Positions 11,701 through 22,100 of a stretch of 64,000 nucleotides of DNA are shown here, one piece after another. Made by a program: the position numbers and the translations under genes. Below the pieces are notes generated by a model. It was not told where the DNA came from. It saw only the letters and a program-made list of their open reading frames with translations, and ran no database searches. Source of the stretch: Pomphorhynchus laevis (taxonomy: Eukaryota > Acanthocephala > Palaeacanthocephala > Echinorhynchida > Pomphorhynchidae); assembly GCA_012934845.2 (NCBI GenBank), contig WNNJ02001436.1, positions 37,662-101,661 of the forward strand, read 5' to 3'. How positions within the stretch are numbered: position 1 is the first letter of the stretch; each line of letters begins with the position of its first letter.

Positions 11701-13675
11701 ACTTTAAAAATATACATTTAACAGCAAAATTCGTCCAACATTTATTATCTAACAGTTAGTATTTTGTAATCCAATATCAATTAACTTATTCAGTTAACTA
11801 ACCTTCGCGTAATACGTTTGCGTTTATTGAAATATATTCGTCTACTTGAACATGATAAAACACTTGAAATTCAAGATTTGATTTGGCGACAACTAAGGAA
11901 CCATTTGTGTTTACTTGATTCGTTAGCCTACAATCAATAGCATCGTCCTAAATAAAAATTCAAATTGAATGCGAATAACAATGTTTCATACACTTGATAC
12001 AAGTCGATATGATTTGATCTTTGATCCATCAATTCCATATATATAGACGTACATTCCATGTGATATGATGACAAGATGTTCATCCAAAGTCCAAAACGGT
12101 CCAAATTTTATAGTATTTTCAAGCTGAAAGAAAACAAATAAATAAAAATTTCATTTAAAAAATAATTTTACATTATTTGAAAAGTAATTTTATCATTTTA
12201 CTTAAAAAAGATTAACAGTTAGCACGAGAATGATTATTTACACAAATATAATCAACAAATGAGATGCATTTTCAAATATGGCAGTTTTCATCATTCACAT
12301 ATAAAAATTTTCTGAGCAGCAAACAACGGAAAGAAGGCATTTTTGGAATACTTGAAATTCAAGATTTGATCGAGTAATGATTCAATCAAATTTAATTTAT
12401 TAGACTGTCAATATTCTTTGTTTCGTTCAAAAAATTCCTTTTTATCCTGTTTAATATATTAGCTTATAAATACCTATTATTTCGTTTTAGGTGTTTTTAA
12501 GTTCTTAAGAAGGTTATTGGTTTTATGTATTTACTTATATCATGTAATAAAAAATATATCTTGGAATATAAGCATCAGTATTTTCAGCCTTCTTCGATTT
12601 TATTTCATTAATTTTTTAATTGATCAGTATCTAAATAAAAATATAAATTTACTATTTTCATTACCTATTCTAATTATTTTTAATTGTTTAATTTTTATCT
12701 TATTCAATATTTTTGCTATTTGTTTTGCTGTAACCCATTTAATCAGACCGTAAACATAATAAAATTTATGTAGATAAACAACAAAATATGTTGCTTACCT
12801 ACATATCCTTTGCATGTTGTAAAAATTGGCAAAAAGCTTTAAATTTTTTTTTTGCTAAAAATACATTTAAAATGCATTATTGGGAAGTATAAATATAATG
12901 TTGTATGTTGTATCAACTAATGTCTTTCTCAGATTTATCACAACGACGAATCTTTAGTTAAACTCGGAAAGAGAAAAATAAAGATTTGTAAAATCTGGAA
13001 AATTTAAGAATTGGAAGCATTTCCATTGAAATTTCATATGAACTGCTCATTATTAATCTCGCTATAAGCTCGCAAATGTTTTATTGTGAATTATTATCAG
13101 TCTTGTATATCTTATTTTTATGTAGTAAAAAAATATTTAAAATTTAATATTATGCTTTGAAATATAAAAATAGAACAAATCCTTCGTTACTTATTTTGAC
13201 CGCTCAAATGTACTAAAGGTTTGCATTTTTACTTATAGTAAAAGGTTATAATAAAATATAAAAGGTTATTAAAAATTAAGTAAAAATGGTTATTAAACTG
13301 TACCTGCAGCGAAATTATAGATTATTTTTCAATTATCGAATGTTATTTTTAAGATAACAATGTATTGATGATATTTAGGGATTGTTAGGTCAATTCAAGA
13401 GCGGAAGATTAATTTATTTTATTTCACAAGAGTACAAAGTAAACAATTAATTTACATAAAAACAAGCATTTTATTATCACCTTTATTGTGCTGTAAAGTT
13501 TATACCCCGAAGCAGACGTAATATAGATACAGTGAGCGCTGGCATCAAAAAACGCTATAATACAATCTTGTATTAAATATTTAGATAGTTATTACCTGTT
13601 GGACCACCATACAAGCAAAATGCAATTTTATTAACGCGTAACTTATATGGCGTAAATTTACACAAAGGTTGCCAT
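2585..13675 (-). CDS. VPS16: VPS16 homologue (HOPS/CORVET tethering subunit), 9 of its exons, continues off left edge
   Basis: VPS16 binds VPS33 in the HOPS and CORVET complexes that tether endosomes and lysosomes before SNARE fusion. Exons on the minus strand, in order: 13675-13596, 13554-13481, 12123-12001, 11947-11803, 10567-10443, 8416-8145, 3130-2965, 2918-2781, 2730-2585. All junctions have AG acceptors and GT donors, and the phases agree. Seen: the N-terminal YGGPTA motif (family APYGGP), an IYITSASG segment, a propeller strand run, the LVSEFNGL / LEQVPP stretch (family LVPELDGV / LHEVP), and YDIPLTYNQ (family YHIGIPLTYSQ) at the last donor. About the first half of the usual ~840 residues is present. 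The first coding exon, upstream of 13675, was not identified: an ATG near 13781 gives a plausible short peptide but the wrong phase. The rest of the alpha-solenoid must lie left of the window. Sequence is strongly diverged, but the order of motifs is collinear with human VPS16. Confidence 0.85.
2781..2918 (-). CDS. VPS16: VPS16 exon (linker to solenoid)
   Basis: Forty-six codons, NNDEDCFMLL... to ...QYEFLK, phase 0 at both ends. It corresponds to the ADEYLREI...AVQQCIEAAGHEH helical stretch. Donor AAAA/GTATTC. Confidence 0.8.
2965..3130 (-). CDS. VPS16: VPS16 exon (end of propeller)
   Basis: Fifty-five codons, FKINESCPYFLVSEFNGL... to ...IAYDKYM. LVSEFNGL and LEQVPP match LVPELDGV and LHEVP, and the following segment matches IFKIAS...EAQKEYE. 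The acceptor is TTTAG and the donor ATG/GTTTTA. Confidence 0.85.
3382..3487. repeat. A+T-rich dispersed repeat ending TAAAATACGTAGACTCAG
   Basis: A run of TTATTTAATTATT-like sequence ends in TATAAAATACGTAGACTCAG plus TTAGCTGATCTGATT. Related copies: 3960-4050, 4228-4445, 4612-4722, 37440-37565, and inverted at about 31850-31905 and 32200-32290. Where complete, the upstream part is the PLE-linked terminal segment. Confidence 0.7.
3826..3910 (+). mobile_element. Penelope-like element fragment (RT)
   Basis: Plus-strand TAGTCCAATTATAGCTGACTT...TTTAAGCTTTATAGA encodes the SPIIADLF-SFID segment that follows GVPMGG in the better copy at 47215. It is short and interrupted. Confidence 0.6.
4228..4445. 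repeat. PLE-linked terminal repeat derivative
   Basis: Starts GATACATCGTCTATTATTTATTGGTCAATTC, continues through an A+T-rich body and ends at a variant of the TACGTAGACTCAG terminus. It is collinear with 37370-37560, so the whole is one non-coding repeat family. Confidence 0.65.
4440..4478. repeat. 17-bp perfect hairpin
   Basis: 4440-4456 pairs perfectly with 4462-4478 around a 5-base loop. It is built from doubled CAGTTACT at the end of a dispersed repeat. Confidence 0.8.
4982..5130. repeat. Partial copy of the 1.37-kb repeat and its left flank
   Basis: Matches 5794-5900 from TAATGTATTATATAATTA through CATGTATACATGAATGCTCATG and on into the repeat start. It shows that the repeated unit begins upstream of the 5861 border. 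Confidence 0.8.
5149..5200. repeat. 20-bp tandem repeat, ~2.6 copies
   Basis: Unit ATCCTCACAGGTATTGTTCT is repeated with a few changes. It is followed by AGCGTCCTGTTGTATCAA, which also recurs at 5559-5592. Confidence 0.7.
5241..5407. repeat. Second copy of the ~175-bp dispersed repeat
   Basis: Matches 1937-2105, differing at scattered positions. It lacks the second hairpin arm and is followed directly by the tRNA-SINE-like repeat. Confidence 0.75.
5431..5675 (+). repeat. tRNA-derived SINE-like repeat (tentative)
   Basis: ATGTATATCTACACCACTG + AGCAG occurs at 5431 and again at 5649. Between them lies a B-box-like GAGTTCGAATATG (5492-5504), preceded by an A-box-like TGGAGCAGCCAG at a tRNA-like distance. 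AGCGTCCTGCTGTTTCAATAA near 5559 recurs at 5199. No cloverleaf could be closed, so this is a repeat with tRNA-like promoter boxes rather than a tRNA gene. Confidence 0.35.
5701..5800 (-). repeat. PLE terminal repeat fragment
   Basis: Contains GGGGCCAAAACCTGATAGC and CAGTTCCTCCTAATGACC, diverged from 36763-36840 and 37317-37385. The same sequence in reverse complement follows the stop codon of the PLE ORF at 22271, which identifies it as a PLE 3' end. Confidence 0.7.
5861..7234. repeat. 1.37-kb repeat, copy B
   Basis: Partner of 1-1374, lying inside the 5-kb VPS16 intron. It carries the same 243-bp tandem array (units near 6411, 6654, 6897). Differences cluster in the last ~260 bases. Confidence 0.9.
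7420..7570 (+). mobile_element. Possible LINE 3'-UTR relic
   Basis: TTTCTTTATAT...CTGTAATGATGCCC resembles the tail after the LINE ORF at 28775-28830 (TTTCTTTATATC...TTGTGATGCCCC), and the stretch is G+C-richer than its surroundings. No coding remnant was seen. Confidence 0.3.
8145..8416 (-). CDS. VPS16: VPS16 exon (propeller, largest exon seen)
   Basis: Encodes IPQISNNNSRIKMMESC... to ...LILVGKDEKQKR. It aligns with the [20 protein letters not shown]...VVVAWERRLMVVGD region. It ends phase 2 (AAAAG/GTTTT). A 5-kb repeat-filled intron follows, and the Arg codon is completed by the exon at 3130. Confidence 0.8.
8417..10442. other. VPS16 intron, no recognised element
   Basis: A+T-rich. A 93-codon plus-strand frame near 9348 has no recognisable motif. 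Simple TATAATA runs occur at 9800-9920. No repeat family shared with the rest of the window was noticed. Confidence 0.5.
10443..10567 (-). CDS. VPS16: VPS16 exon (propeller)
   Basis: Encodes DMFDSEILIWCTAYDDD...IIFAHKHTIYTTDIQG, equivalent to the SCWTVL...ILLAVGPDLYLLD stretch. It has a canonical donor, AGA/GTAAGT. Confidence 0.75.
10568..11802. other. VPS16 intron, nothing recognised
   Basis: A+T-rich unique-looking sequence. A short ATTTCTCGTTTATTTT motif repeats three times at 10708-10790. No coding or mobile-element signal was seen. Confidence 0.5.
11803..11947 (-). CDS. VPS16: VPS16 exon (propeller)
   Basis: Encodes DDAIDCRLTNQV...SLVVAKSNLEFQVF. It aligns with the LDARIFHTEF...VAILTGAHRFTL stretch. 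It ends in phase 1 (GAA G/GTTAGT), which the next exon completes to Asp. Confidence 0.75.
12001..12123 (-). CDS. VPS16: VPS16 exon (propeller)
   Basis: Encodes LENTIKFGPFWTLDEHL...VYIYGIDG, collinear with SGPVVSLGWSAEEELL...VLVYGLHG in human VPS16. The acceptor TTTCAG is strong. The donor CTT/GTATC is the one that keeps frame with the next exon. Confidence 0.75.
12124..13480. other. VPS16 intron, nothing recognised
   Basis: Holds a 78-codon low-complexity Leu/Ile/Phe frame at 12517, judged accidental. A 21-base match near 12352 repeats exon sequence at 11857; it may be chance. Confidence 0.45.
13481..13554 (-). CDS. VPS16: VPS16 exon (first propeller blade)
   Basis: Encodes AFFDASAHCIYITSASG... 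ending STIK. IYITSASG corresponds to the IYSASG strand of the human protein. Only a 41-base intron separates it from the previous exon; acceptor TATAG, donor AAAG/GTGAT. Confidence 0.75.
13596..13675 (-). CDS. VPS16: VPS16 exon (N-terminal, YGGP motif)
   Basis: Reads WQPLCKF...KIAFCLYGGPT, matching the DW-L...APYGGP start of VPS16. The acceptor is TCTAG (weak pyrimidine tract) and the donor is ACAG/GTAAT. One leading base completes a codon from an unidentified upstream exon. Confidence 0.7.
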
Positions 13676-14539
13676 CTAGATTACAAACGTAAGCGATAGT
13701 TACAATTTAAATAAAATCTAAAATTAACCTAAAATAGCAACTACCGAGCTCAAAACAGGAATCAGAGAATTCGACAGACATCCAACCCAGTTGTAAAACT
13801 GAAAATATTAAACAACAAAATTGCATTAATAACTTGTTATTAATGACTTGATAATTAATAACTTGTTAAAAGCACAATGGAAACGTCAAGATACAATTTT
13901 TAACGAATTAAATATTCGATTGAATTAATAATGGACCAATTATGTAGTTGTAGTCACTAACAGCTGCTTTTATTGATGGAATATGCAAAAAATAAATAGA
14001 AAAATCAATAAATTAGACTTCTAAATGAGAAAAAAAATATTTAAATTTAAAAAAATTATAATTGTTTTATATTTTTTTATTTTTTTATAAATTTTGTAAA
14101 CATTTATGAAAAAATATAGATCTTTTTATAAAAAAAAATTATAAACTTTTTCTTATAAATTTAAATGAGCAAATTATAAACTTTTTAAATAAACAACTAA
14201 CAAGACATTAGTGTTTGAATAAGAAAATAAATTACGTACATTGCATTGATTTGTAAAACTAAATCAATTACACCATTGTGAACTTCTCTGCAAATCCCAG
14301 AGTATCAATGAAATTAATTTCATATGCGCTGATTCATCATCACACATCATTATTGGAGAAAATTGAAAAATGAAAGGGCAACTTAATCGTATTTGGCATT
14401 TCTTAAAATACATAACCTTAGCTATTGTTTAGGACTAAGATTATAATTATAGCATTTCTTATATAACATAGTACAATATTTTGCAAATTTAACAAATCCT
14501 AATTGCATAAAGGGTTCAGTTTCTTTAATATATTTATTA
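13676..14539. other. Upstream of VPS16 exons seen; nothing recognised
   Basis: Should contain or lead to the first VPS16 exon, which could not be fixed. The remainder is A/T homopolymer-rich (14000-14170). Confidence 0.4.
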
Positions 14540-17500
14540 TTATTTTAAACCACTAGACCTTACAGTTCGTGAGTTAAAAAACATCAAGAAAAAGAAATCA
14601 GAGCAAAGTAGCAAAATGCAACTAGGATAGTCGATTCTGAGCCACCATTTACATTTCTTGTCCCAATCTTCGTTTAAATCTGCGCCAGCTAATGTTCGAC
14701 TAGTTGAAAAGAATTTTCTTGGCATCGTCTTCAATTGTTCTCTTTTATTTCTTTCAAACACCGCCTCTAGGACGCCGCCAAGATTCCTCCTGACCCAAGT
14801 ATAACGTTAACTTAGTAGTATATCTCTCCCCATCCGTAGTACATGGCCAAGATTGCGCAGTATATTCTTTCGGACCAGGTCAGACACGGTAACACCGGGT
14901 GAACATCGTGAATACACTTATGCGTTTGATACGCGATCGAGCAGATTGACTCTTGCAATTCTGCGTAGACAGCGGCGTTCAAAGACATCAAGCTGCTTAC
15001 CTGTAGTAAGTTTCTCAGGCCAGCACTCAGAGCCGTATAACAGAACTGGGCGGACAACAGACGAATACATTTGGACCTTTGTTTTAATAGATACATTGGT
15101 ATCGCGCTAGAGAGAGTGTAGACGTGAGAAGGTGGAACCAGCTTTCGTTATCCGGCTTTGAATGTCGACATCACATCGACAGTCATTGGAAAATATTGAA
15201 CCAAGATAAGTGAAAGATTCTACATGTTCAATAGTTATATCACCTATAATAACTGAGCATGGTGGGGAGTTTATGGTGAGTAGCTCACATTTCGGTATGT
15301 TAATGTACAACCCATTCCAGATGGCTAGACGATTAACTTGGTCAAATGCCGATTTGAAATTCAGGAATAATAAAACAACGACTGATGATACTCTCGACAG
15401 GCATCCATCAGAATGCGAAGAGTAAATATATGATCAATACATCCTCGGTTCGGTCTAAATCCAGCTTGATTTTCTCTTGTTTGAATTTACCGCAGCGGCC
15501 TGATTATATTCAGAATTACGCTTTCCATGATTTTATATACAACCGGTATGGTTGATATAGGCCGGTAATTCAAACATAGTGAAACGTTATCTTTTTTAGT
15601 ATTGAAATTATAACCGAAATCTGCCAATTCAAGGGAACTCGATTGTGGTTTCATATGCATAGGAACATATCCGTCAGATATTCAACAACATCAGGACCAC
15701 CTTGCTTGATAAATTCAGGATAAATTTAATCAAGTCACGCGGATTTTCTGAATTTTAGTGTGCTAATTACTTGGCTGATCTTATTACTTGTTGAAGGATT
15801 ATCGTCGATTTCCAATACATCTGTGTGCACAGTGCATACTTGACGTCCTTGAAATATGACATTGTTATATGATCATGTTCGGGTGTCTGTTTTCCGGTAG
15901 AGATTTTTGAAATGAACTCTCCAGCGTCCTAACCGTGCAGACGTTTTAAACACTTTACATGACATATCGGTATCCTATAACTCCTCTATGCTGACTAGGT
16001 GTGTAAAATCTTCATATGAGACTGAAACACTTACGCGCATTACCATTATTAGCAGCCTTTGGGCTTGTTTTGCAATTTCTAGCCAATATATCTCTTTATC
16101 ATGACGGATACTGGCGCGTAATTTGTGAGTAAGAATCGTCGTCTCCTTGATATTTCCTGCAGCCATGCTTGACTTTCTCTGTTCGAGGATCATCATAAAT
16201 GCTTCACTTATCCAATCGTTTCTAGGTCTTTTGCAATAAGGAATAAGATCGTGAGCTGAAAAATACAGTGCATTCTTGAGTGTTGACCATCGTTCACCGA
16301 TCTGACGAACATCTTTATTTCTATCGTAGAGTTGGATAAATTTAGATTTAGACTTGTGCGATACGCTGTCAATGTATTTCCTACGTATACAATCGTTTGC
16401 TAGTAGTCGCATATCCGGTCGAATTAACTTTAACCTTGGTGACATTTGTTGAAATGTCGCTTCAATATCCAGTATTACCAGTGAGTGATCGGTCACCACA
16501 TCAATTCCCCAATACAAGCGGCGATTTGTGATGGCTTTTCTACACCGTATGCGAACCAGAATAAAATCGGTTTGGTTGCAACCCCTGCCATTAGGATATA
16601 TCCACGTTACAATGTGCCGTTTCCGGTGCTGAAAGCAAGTGTTCATAGCTATCAAGCGGTGCGTGCTCATCAAGTCATAGAGTTTGTCACCGTTCGCACA
16701 CATTTTGCTAATACTGTGTCGCCCAACGAAGGGCGCGGTCAATTCACTAGACTTTAGTTGAGCATTAAAGTCGCCGCCGACCACGAGAAAATCACGTGAG
16801 GGAATTGCTAGCAAAATCTCACCAAGTTTTTGATAGAATTCTTCAATGTTTGCAGGAGCCGTAGCATTTGTCGGGCCATATGCACAGATGACAGTTCTGT
16901 TTGAATATTCGCCTCTCAGTCGTACAGAAGTCATTATATCGTAAATTGGAGTCCAATCAATCATGTAGGGCATAATAGATGACCGTATAAATATGGATAC
17001 ACATCGTTGGCTGGAAACATCCGTCGATCCAGAGAAGAGTATCGTATAGTATCGTGTACTGCCGGGAACACTAACGTTGACCGACCCAACATTTGGAATC
17101 CGACATTCAGTTGCACAACATATGTCAATGTCACGAATATCTAGAGTTCTGGCAATTAGATCGTTTTAGCGGTTTTCAAGTGTTCGAACATTAAAGTCGT
17201 AATCCTTAACTTTTCTGAGTTTCGGAAGAATGATTTCGGAAGATGATATGACCTCCCGGTTGGAAACTCATAAATCGCTTGTCTAGCCGGACTTATCAAA
17301 CTTGTTTGATCGGGAATTGTTAGCTTATTCATATGTAGTTTTTTTTCGTGTTCATTTTCATTGATGTTTGTTGTAGGCTGGGATACCACCCGAATTCGCC
17401 ACACTCGAGGGGGAAGTCCTTATGGCCTCATGGCGGGACCATCTCGCCATGTTAATGTGCTAGCCCATATGTGGTTGATGGCATATTTTAGGAATCAAGA

Positions 17501-17560
17501 GTGCCAACTCCGCATCCACCACCTATCATAGCACATCCACTGATTGTCCTCGGCTACTTA
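14540..17560 (-). mobile_element. RTE-like LINE, decayed
   Basis: Minus-strand non-LTR element. At 17550-17400 is a G+C-richer 5' region; at 17404-17156 is a leader ending RITTLMFEHLKTAKTI. At 16973-15975 is an APE-type endonuclease with RTE hallmarks (VICAYGPTN, VVGGDFNA, DFILVR, VTDHSLVILDI). The RT core at 15970-15310 is badly broken. At 15310-14815 is the RTE C-terminal segment (FTYLGSIFS, VVRPVLLYGSECW, RRCLRRIARV, LGHVLRMG), split by stops. A tail to 14540 matches the usual post-RT TFFSTSRTL-type region. At least four frame breaks. Confidence 0.85.
15975..16973 (-). pseudogene. RTE-like LINE ORF, apurinic endonuclease domain (332 codons open)
   Basis: Endonuclease that would nick the target for target-primed reverse transcription. 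The open part covers the middle and end of the domain: GDFNAQ (Asp/Asn pair), the TWIYPNG strand (family TW..P.G), QTDFILV and the catalytic TDHSLV. A helix-rich linker (WISEAFMMILEQRKS, family W.....AL..KR) follows. The N-terminal NxR and Glu motifs lie in another frame upstream, so the element is dead. Confidence 0.85.
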
Positions 17561-18502
17561 TTCGTCAAACGAATAAATAGTTAAACATTAAAAAGATAAG
17601 CATTAAAGTAGTTTAGGTTTAACTAAAATTTAATGTAGATTAGATAATTTTACGTAATTTTATGAAATTGGCGTTATGTCTAGTCATCGCATACTTAAGC
17701 GATAAAACAAAATATGCAAACCGTAATAAAAATTTTAATTTTGTATTAATAATAGACTGTTTATATCGTACAGCTTAAATTAAATAAATCAATAAATTGA
17801 ATTAAAGATTAAATTAGCAAATATTTTCGGTATTAATAAAATGCGATATGACGTCATAAAATTTCGCTTTGACCAAGTGATACTTTTACGTTAATTAGTT
17901 CAATCATTATTTAAATTAATTTGCTACTAAATTATTTTAGAAATTAATATTTCTTTTAAAAATAAATTTGAGCGAAATAAATGGAAATACAGTTTTCAAA
18001 CCTTTTAGATTAATTATCATTTTCGACCGTTCCACAAGTTCTTTAATATGGTAATGTTTGACATGTTCAATAAAATATTTTGAAAATTATTTGAATGGAT
18101 TTATTCATTCAAATAATATTTATTTATTCATTTACTCGACACTTTCAATTTACAAATAGTAGGAAGTTGTATATAAAATAGGTAGTAATGAGAAATATAT
18201 TTAATTTTACGCCGATTTCAATTCAATTACAAAAGATAAGTATTTTACAACTAGTTTAAATCCCAAATCAAAGATTGGTAAAAATCGAATTATACCGATT
18301 TGAATAGCAAATAAGTGGATGGTAATAAGTAAGAAGGAAACGAATTTCAAAGATTATTTTAAGTAAAACTATCATGACTCATCTCCATCTATTATCGGGT
18401 AAATTTACAAAAGTCATGTCAATTATATAAAGTTTTTCTAGAAATGTCATCATGAGACATTTTTAGATCATCAGGGTTGATAAACTTGTGATTGTAAAGA
18501 TA
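17561..18502. other. Spacer between LINE and beta-TrCP 3' end
   Basis: A+T-rich, no coding signal. It would include the 3' UTR of beta-TrCP, but no clear polyadenylation hexamer was seen close to the stop. Confidence 0.5.
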
Positions 18503-19108
18503 TCAGCTCTGCATTTCAACTTCTTCGCAATCGGTTTCGATCATTGACGTAGTAATTTCTTCAATTGCTTGACGAACATTGTGACTTATCGGGTGGATAC
18601 ATCTGCGTCTATCAAAATGATGATTACACACTAAAGATGCTAATGCTGGAAGAATGTGGTGTTGTGCTACAGAGGAAGTTACGCCGCCGGCATATAAAGG
18701 ATCGGAGCAGAAATCCCAAATCAAAATAGTATCGTCGTGAGAGCTTGAAACTATCTGAAAACAATCAAACTGAAGACGAAACACACGACCTGTATGGTGA
18801 GATAAAGTGCGTTCACAAACATCAGTCGATTGAATCGTTGGATCCAGAGCTTTTTTTAAATTCCAGACCTTTATTTTACCATCATATGCCCCACTGACAA
18901 TATACTGATCATTAAAGCGGATGCATCGCACAAGCTCTTGATGACCCTCAAGAGTGCGAATGCAGCAACCGGATACAACATTCCAAATACGAATAGTATT
19001 ATCTGAAGATCCACTGACAATTAAATCATCTTGATATTGAAGGCATGCTATACCACGCTTATGACCCATTAACGTCCTCTGAAATTCGCAGGTATCAGTA
19101 ACCCACAT
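18503..19108 (-). CDS. beta-TrCP exon 3 (WD repeats 5-7 and tail)
   Basis: 201 codons plus stop, beginning [13 protein letters not shown] after a TTTTAG acceptor. The internal Met is not a start; it replaces the Val of VWSTSTCEF. After DTILIWDF comes a 60-residue tail with a His/Cys-rich patch ([10 protein letters not shown]) and an acidic end. No obvious AATAAA was seen just downstream. Confidence 0.95.
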   Translation of the reverse strand: MWVTDTCEFQRTLMGHKRGIACLQYQDDLIVSGSSDNTIRIWNVVSGCCIRTLEGHQELVRCIRFNDQYIVSGAYDGKIKVWNLKKALDPTIQSTDVCERTLSHHTGRVFRLQFDCFQIVSSSHDDTILIWDFCSDPLYAGGVTSSVAQHHILPALASLVCNHHFDRRRCIHPISHNVRQAIEEITTSMIETDCEEVEMQS

Positions 19109-22100
19109 CTAAAGGAAAATACAAATCAAACAGTCTAGTTATTTTAATCAATTAAATGTCACATCTTCAAATCGAAAATTTCCAATTCGTATTTTTGAAC
19201 ACTAATTTTCTTGCTCAATTGTACATAAGGAGCGAAATTGCCGTTTTCGTGTAAGATTTCAAATACTAATGTGTGTTTGAAATACTAATGTGTTTGGGAT
19301 AATTGATAGTATAAAATTATGAATAATTGATCGAAATACAAAGCAATTTCTAAAATTGCTTTTTGTAAAACAAGTAGTGACTTATTGATGTGTACCAACT
19401 ACAAATAAATTCCTATTCCCAAGTTATATTTCTAAGCCTATTTTCCTAACTTTTAATTAAAATGATCTTAATTAATGTTTGTTAATTACTTAAATTAGTA
19501 AAGAATTATTGGAGTTGGATCAAAGAAAAGCAGAAATCTTTTATGATACTTTGCTAAACTCTGTTAGCATCTTCAGAAAATTACATCTTCTGAAGATACT
19601 AACAAAGATTAGAGAAATATCAAATAAAATTTTCCCATTCTTTGATCCAGCTCCAATAATTCTTGATAAATAAAATTTTCCTTTTTTCTTTGATCTAAAA
19701 AATAGAAATAAAAAATAGATAAGAAAATTCATAGAAAAATAAAATTGAATTAAATCTAAAAATTGAATTAAAATTAAAATTGAATTTTAATTTTAATTTT
19801 AAGTTTGTATCGCATACTTGCATCTTAATAAATGAATAAGAAATAAATGAGTCATCGTAAATTTGTGAATTTATAATTTTATTTATAATTTGTGAATTAT
19901 TAATTATACCTAATTTTTATTTATAATTTGTGAATTTATTAATTTATAAATTTGTGAAAATTATGAAACTTCATCCAAAAAGATTACGCGAACTCATATA
20001 TTGATGTCAAACATATCAATTCTTTTCATCAAACGTTTTATTTTTGCAGTATAAAAAGAATTTATTAATCAAATTTAATTAATTAAATTAGGTATATATC
20101 TAGATATGAACATTTAATTAACATCAATTTAAACTACTTTTAATTTATATCGCACAAATGACATATTTAAATTTATAGGAAACGTATTTTTGCATGAATA
20201 TGAATTTGTTCATAATTGTGCAAAAAACTAAATCTAAACTATATAAATACATGAAATATATGTTTCGATACATTGATGATATATGTGTATTTAACTCTAG
20301 CAATTTTTATTCAATTAGTGAGCACATTTATGCATATATTTATTCAAGTGTACAAATTTATCCAGGTAGCCTTATTCTTAATAAAACCAATATTAATGAT
20401 AAAGTAGGTATTTATCTAGATATGAACTTTTAATTAGCATCAATTAAAGTTGATGTAAAAAAGTTTATAGTAAAGATGACATTCAAATTTACAAGAAACA
20501 TATTTTTGCATGACCATTCATGCATACCATATAATATAAAATATAATACATTAATTGATAAAATTTTAAGAATTGCAACAATATGTAATGATATTGGCTT
20601 TCTTCAAAATCATTTAAGTAATTTAATAGATACATATTTTAAACTAGGTTACTATAAAAATAACATCAAGCCTTAATTTGACCAATTTTGGTACTGTGGG
20701 AAGTTCCTTTTCCAGAGTATTACAGGAACATATAAATCATTACTTACTTGATTAGAACCATTGACTGGAAAAAGCGATTTTTTGGAATTCTTTGATATTT
20801 CCGACAACATGCGAAAAACGCTTAATCAAATAGATAACACCCTTCAATGCAAAATCATAATAACCTTGATCGAATAGTTAAGCCTTGTTATTTGTTAATG
20901 AATCACCGTTACGGTGAACTAGTCAGCGAAAACTGACCTGGATAGACTTAAACGTTTCCTGAATAAAGCTAGGTGGGCCCTGAAACGGGCTCAGCATCTG
21001 TCGTTGAAAGGGAAAACCCAGGCGCGCCTTTGGGGCATTTGGGCTATCTCGGGATAAGTCTTTTTTCGAGAGGACGTATTTAGGGCAAATGCTAAGGTTT
21101 CTTAAGCTCCTCGTCTCTCGTTTACCCAGCATAGTCCGCACCGATTGGATTCTTGGAGGGGTGAAAGACTCCGGGTGGTTCAGTCGGAAGGCGGCGTGTT
21201 GGATCGATTGGGGGCTCAGATCACCCTTGATTTGAGGCTATGAAAAGGAAGGGAAGACGGAAGGGCCAATTATAAGATAGGTCAATTATAGTCTTATTAT
21301 AGTCTTATTATTTTATTGTAAGAATTTTTTTCGCTAAATTCATGTTCAATATGTTGCCCACTTGATGTGTTTTATAATTACGCATATAACGTCGTGTACT
21401 AAACGAGAAGAATGCTAATTCGAGGCATGTCGTTTTGTGGTCGCCAGGATTTATTGATTTATTTATCCGTAATTTTCACTTGACGCATTTTACATACAAT
21501 TTGTTCAATTATTTTTGTTCAACTATTTGTTCAACCAAATTATTTGTTCAATTCTTTTTCAGTATTCACTGAAAACCGGTTGAAAGTTAAATTTTAAAAA
21601 GGAACTTTTTGACTTATTTATTTGGTATTTTGTTAATATCGGATTTGTTAGAATTTTCAAAGAATTTATGTCTATCAAATTCTAGCGCTAGATGAATTTG
21701 CAATAATGTATTTAAATAAATACATTAATTAATGTATTTATTTCCATTATATGCAATAATAGAAATTAAGCAAGATTTATAGATGGACCAATTATAGATA
21801 GGTCAATTCGCTTAAACCGGTAGTGTATATTATACCTTTATATTTAAGGATTTTTATGGTGAATTTTAGGACTTTATGTCCTAAAATTCATGACTTTATG
21901 TCAGAAAGCCTTATCCTTAATAAAACCAATATTGATGATAAAGAAGGTGTATATCTAGATATGAACATTAAATTAACATTAACTAAAACTACTATTAACT
22001 TATATCGTAAAGATGGCGTATTTAAATTTACAAGAAACATATTTTTGCATGAGCATTCATGCATACCATATAATATAAAATATAATACATTAAATAATGA

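Noticed and set aside
12352-12372. 21-base copy of VPS16 exon sequence inside the adjacent intron
   Set aside because: Identical ACTTGAAATTCAAGATTTGA is seen, but it contains a self-complementary core in A+T-rich DNA; chance is possible and no longer match surrounds it.
12517-12753. 78-codon hydrophobic frame
   Set aside because: Leu/Ile/Phe/Asn composition is what A+T-rich DNA gives by chance; inside a VPS16 intron.
13748-13781. First coding exon of VPS16 (MSVEFSDSCFELG)
   Set aside because: The ATG and a GTAGTT donor are well placed, but the splice phase does not join to the exon at 13675 in frame.
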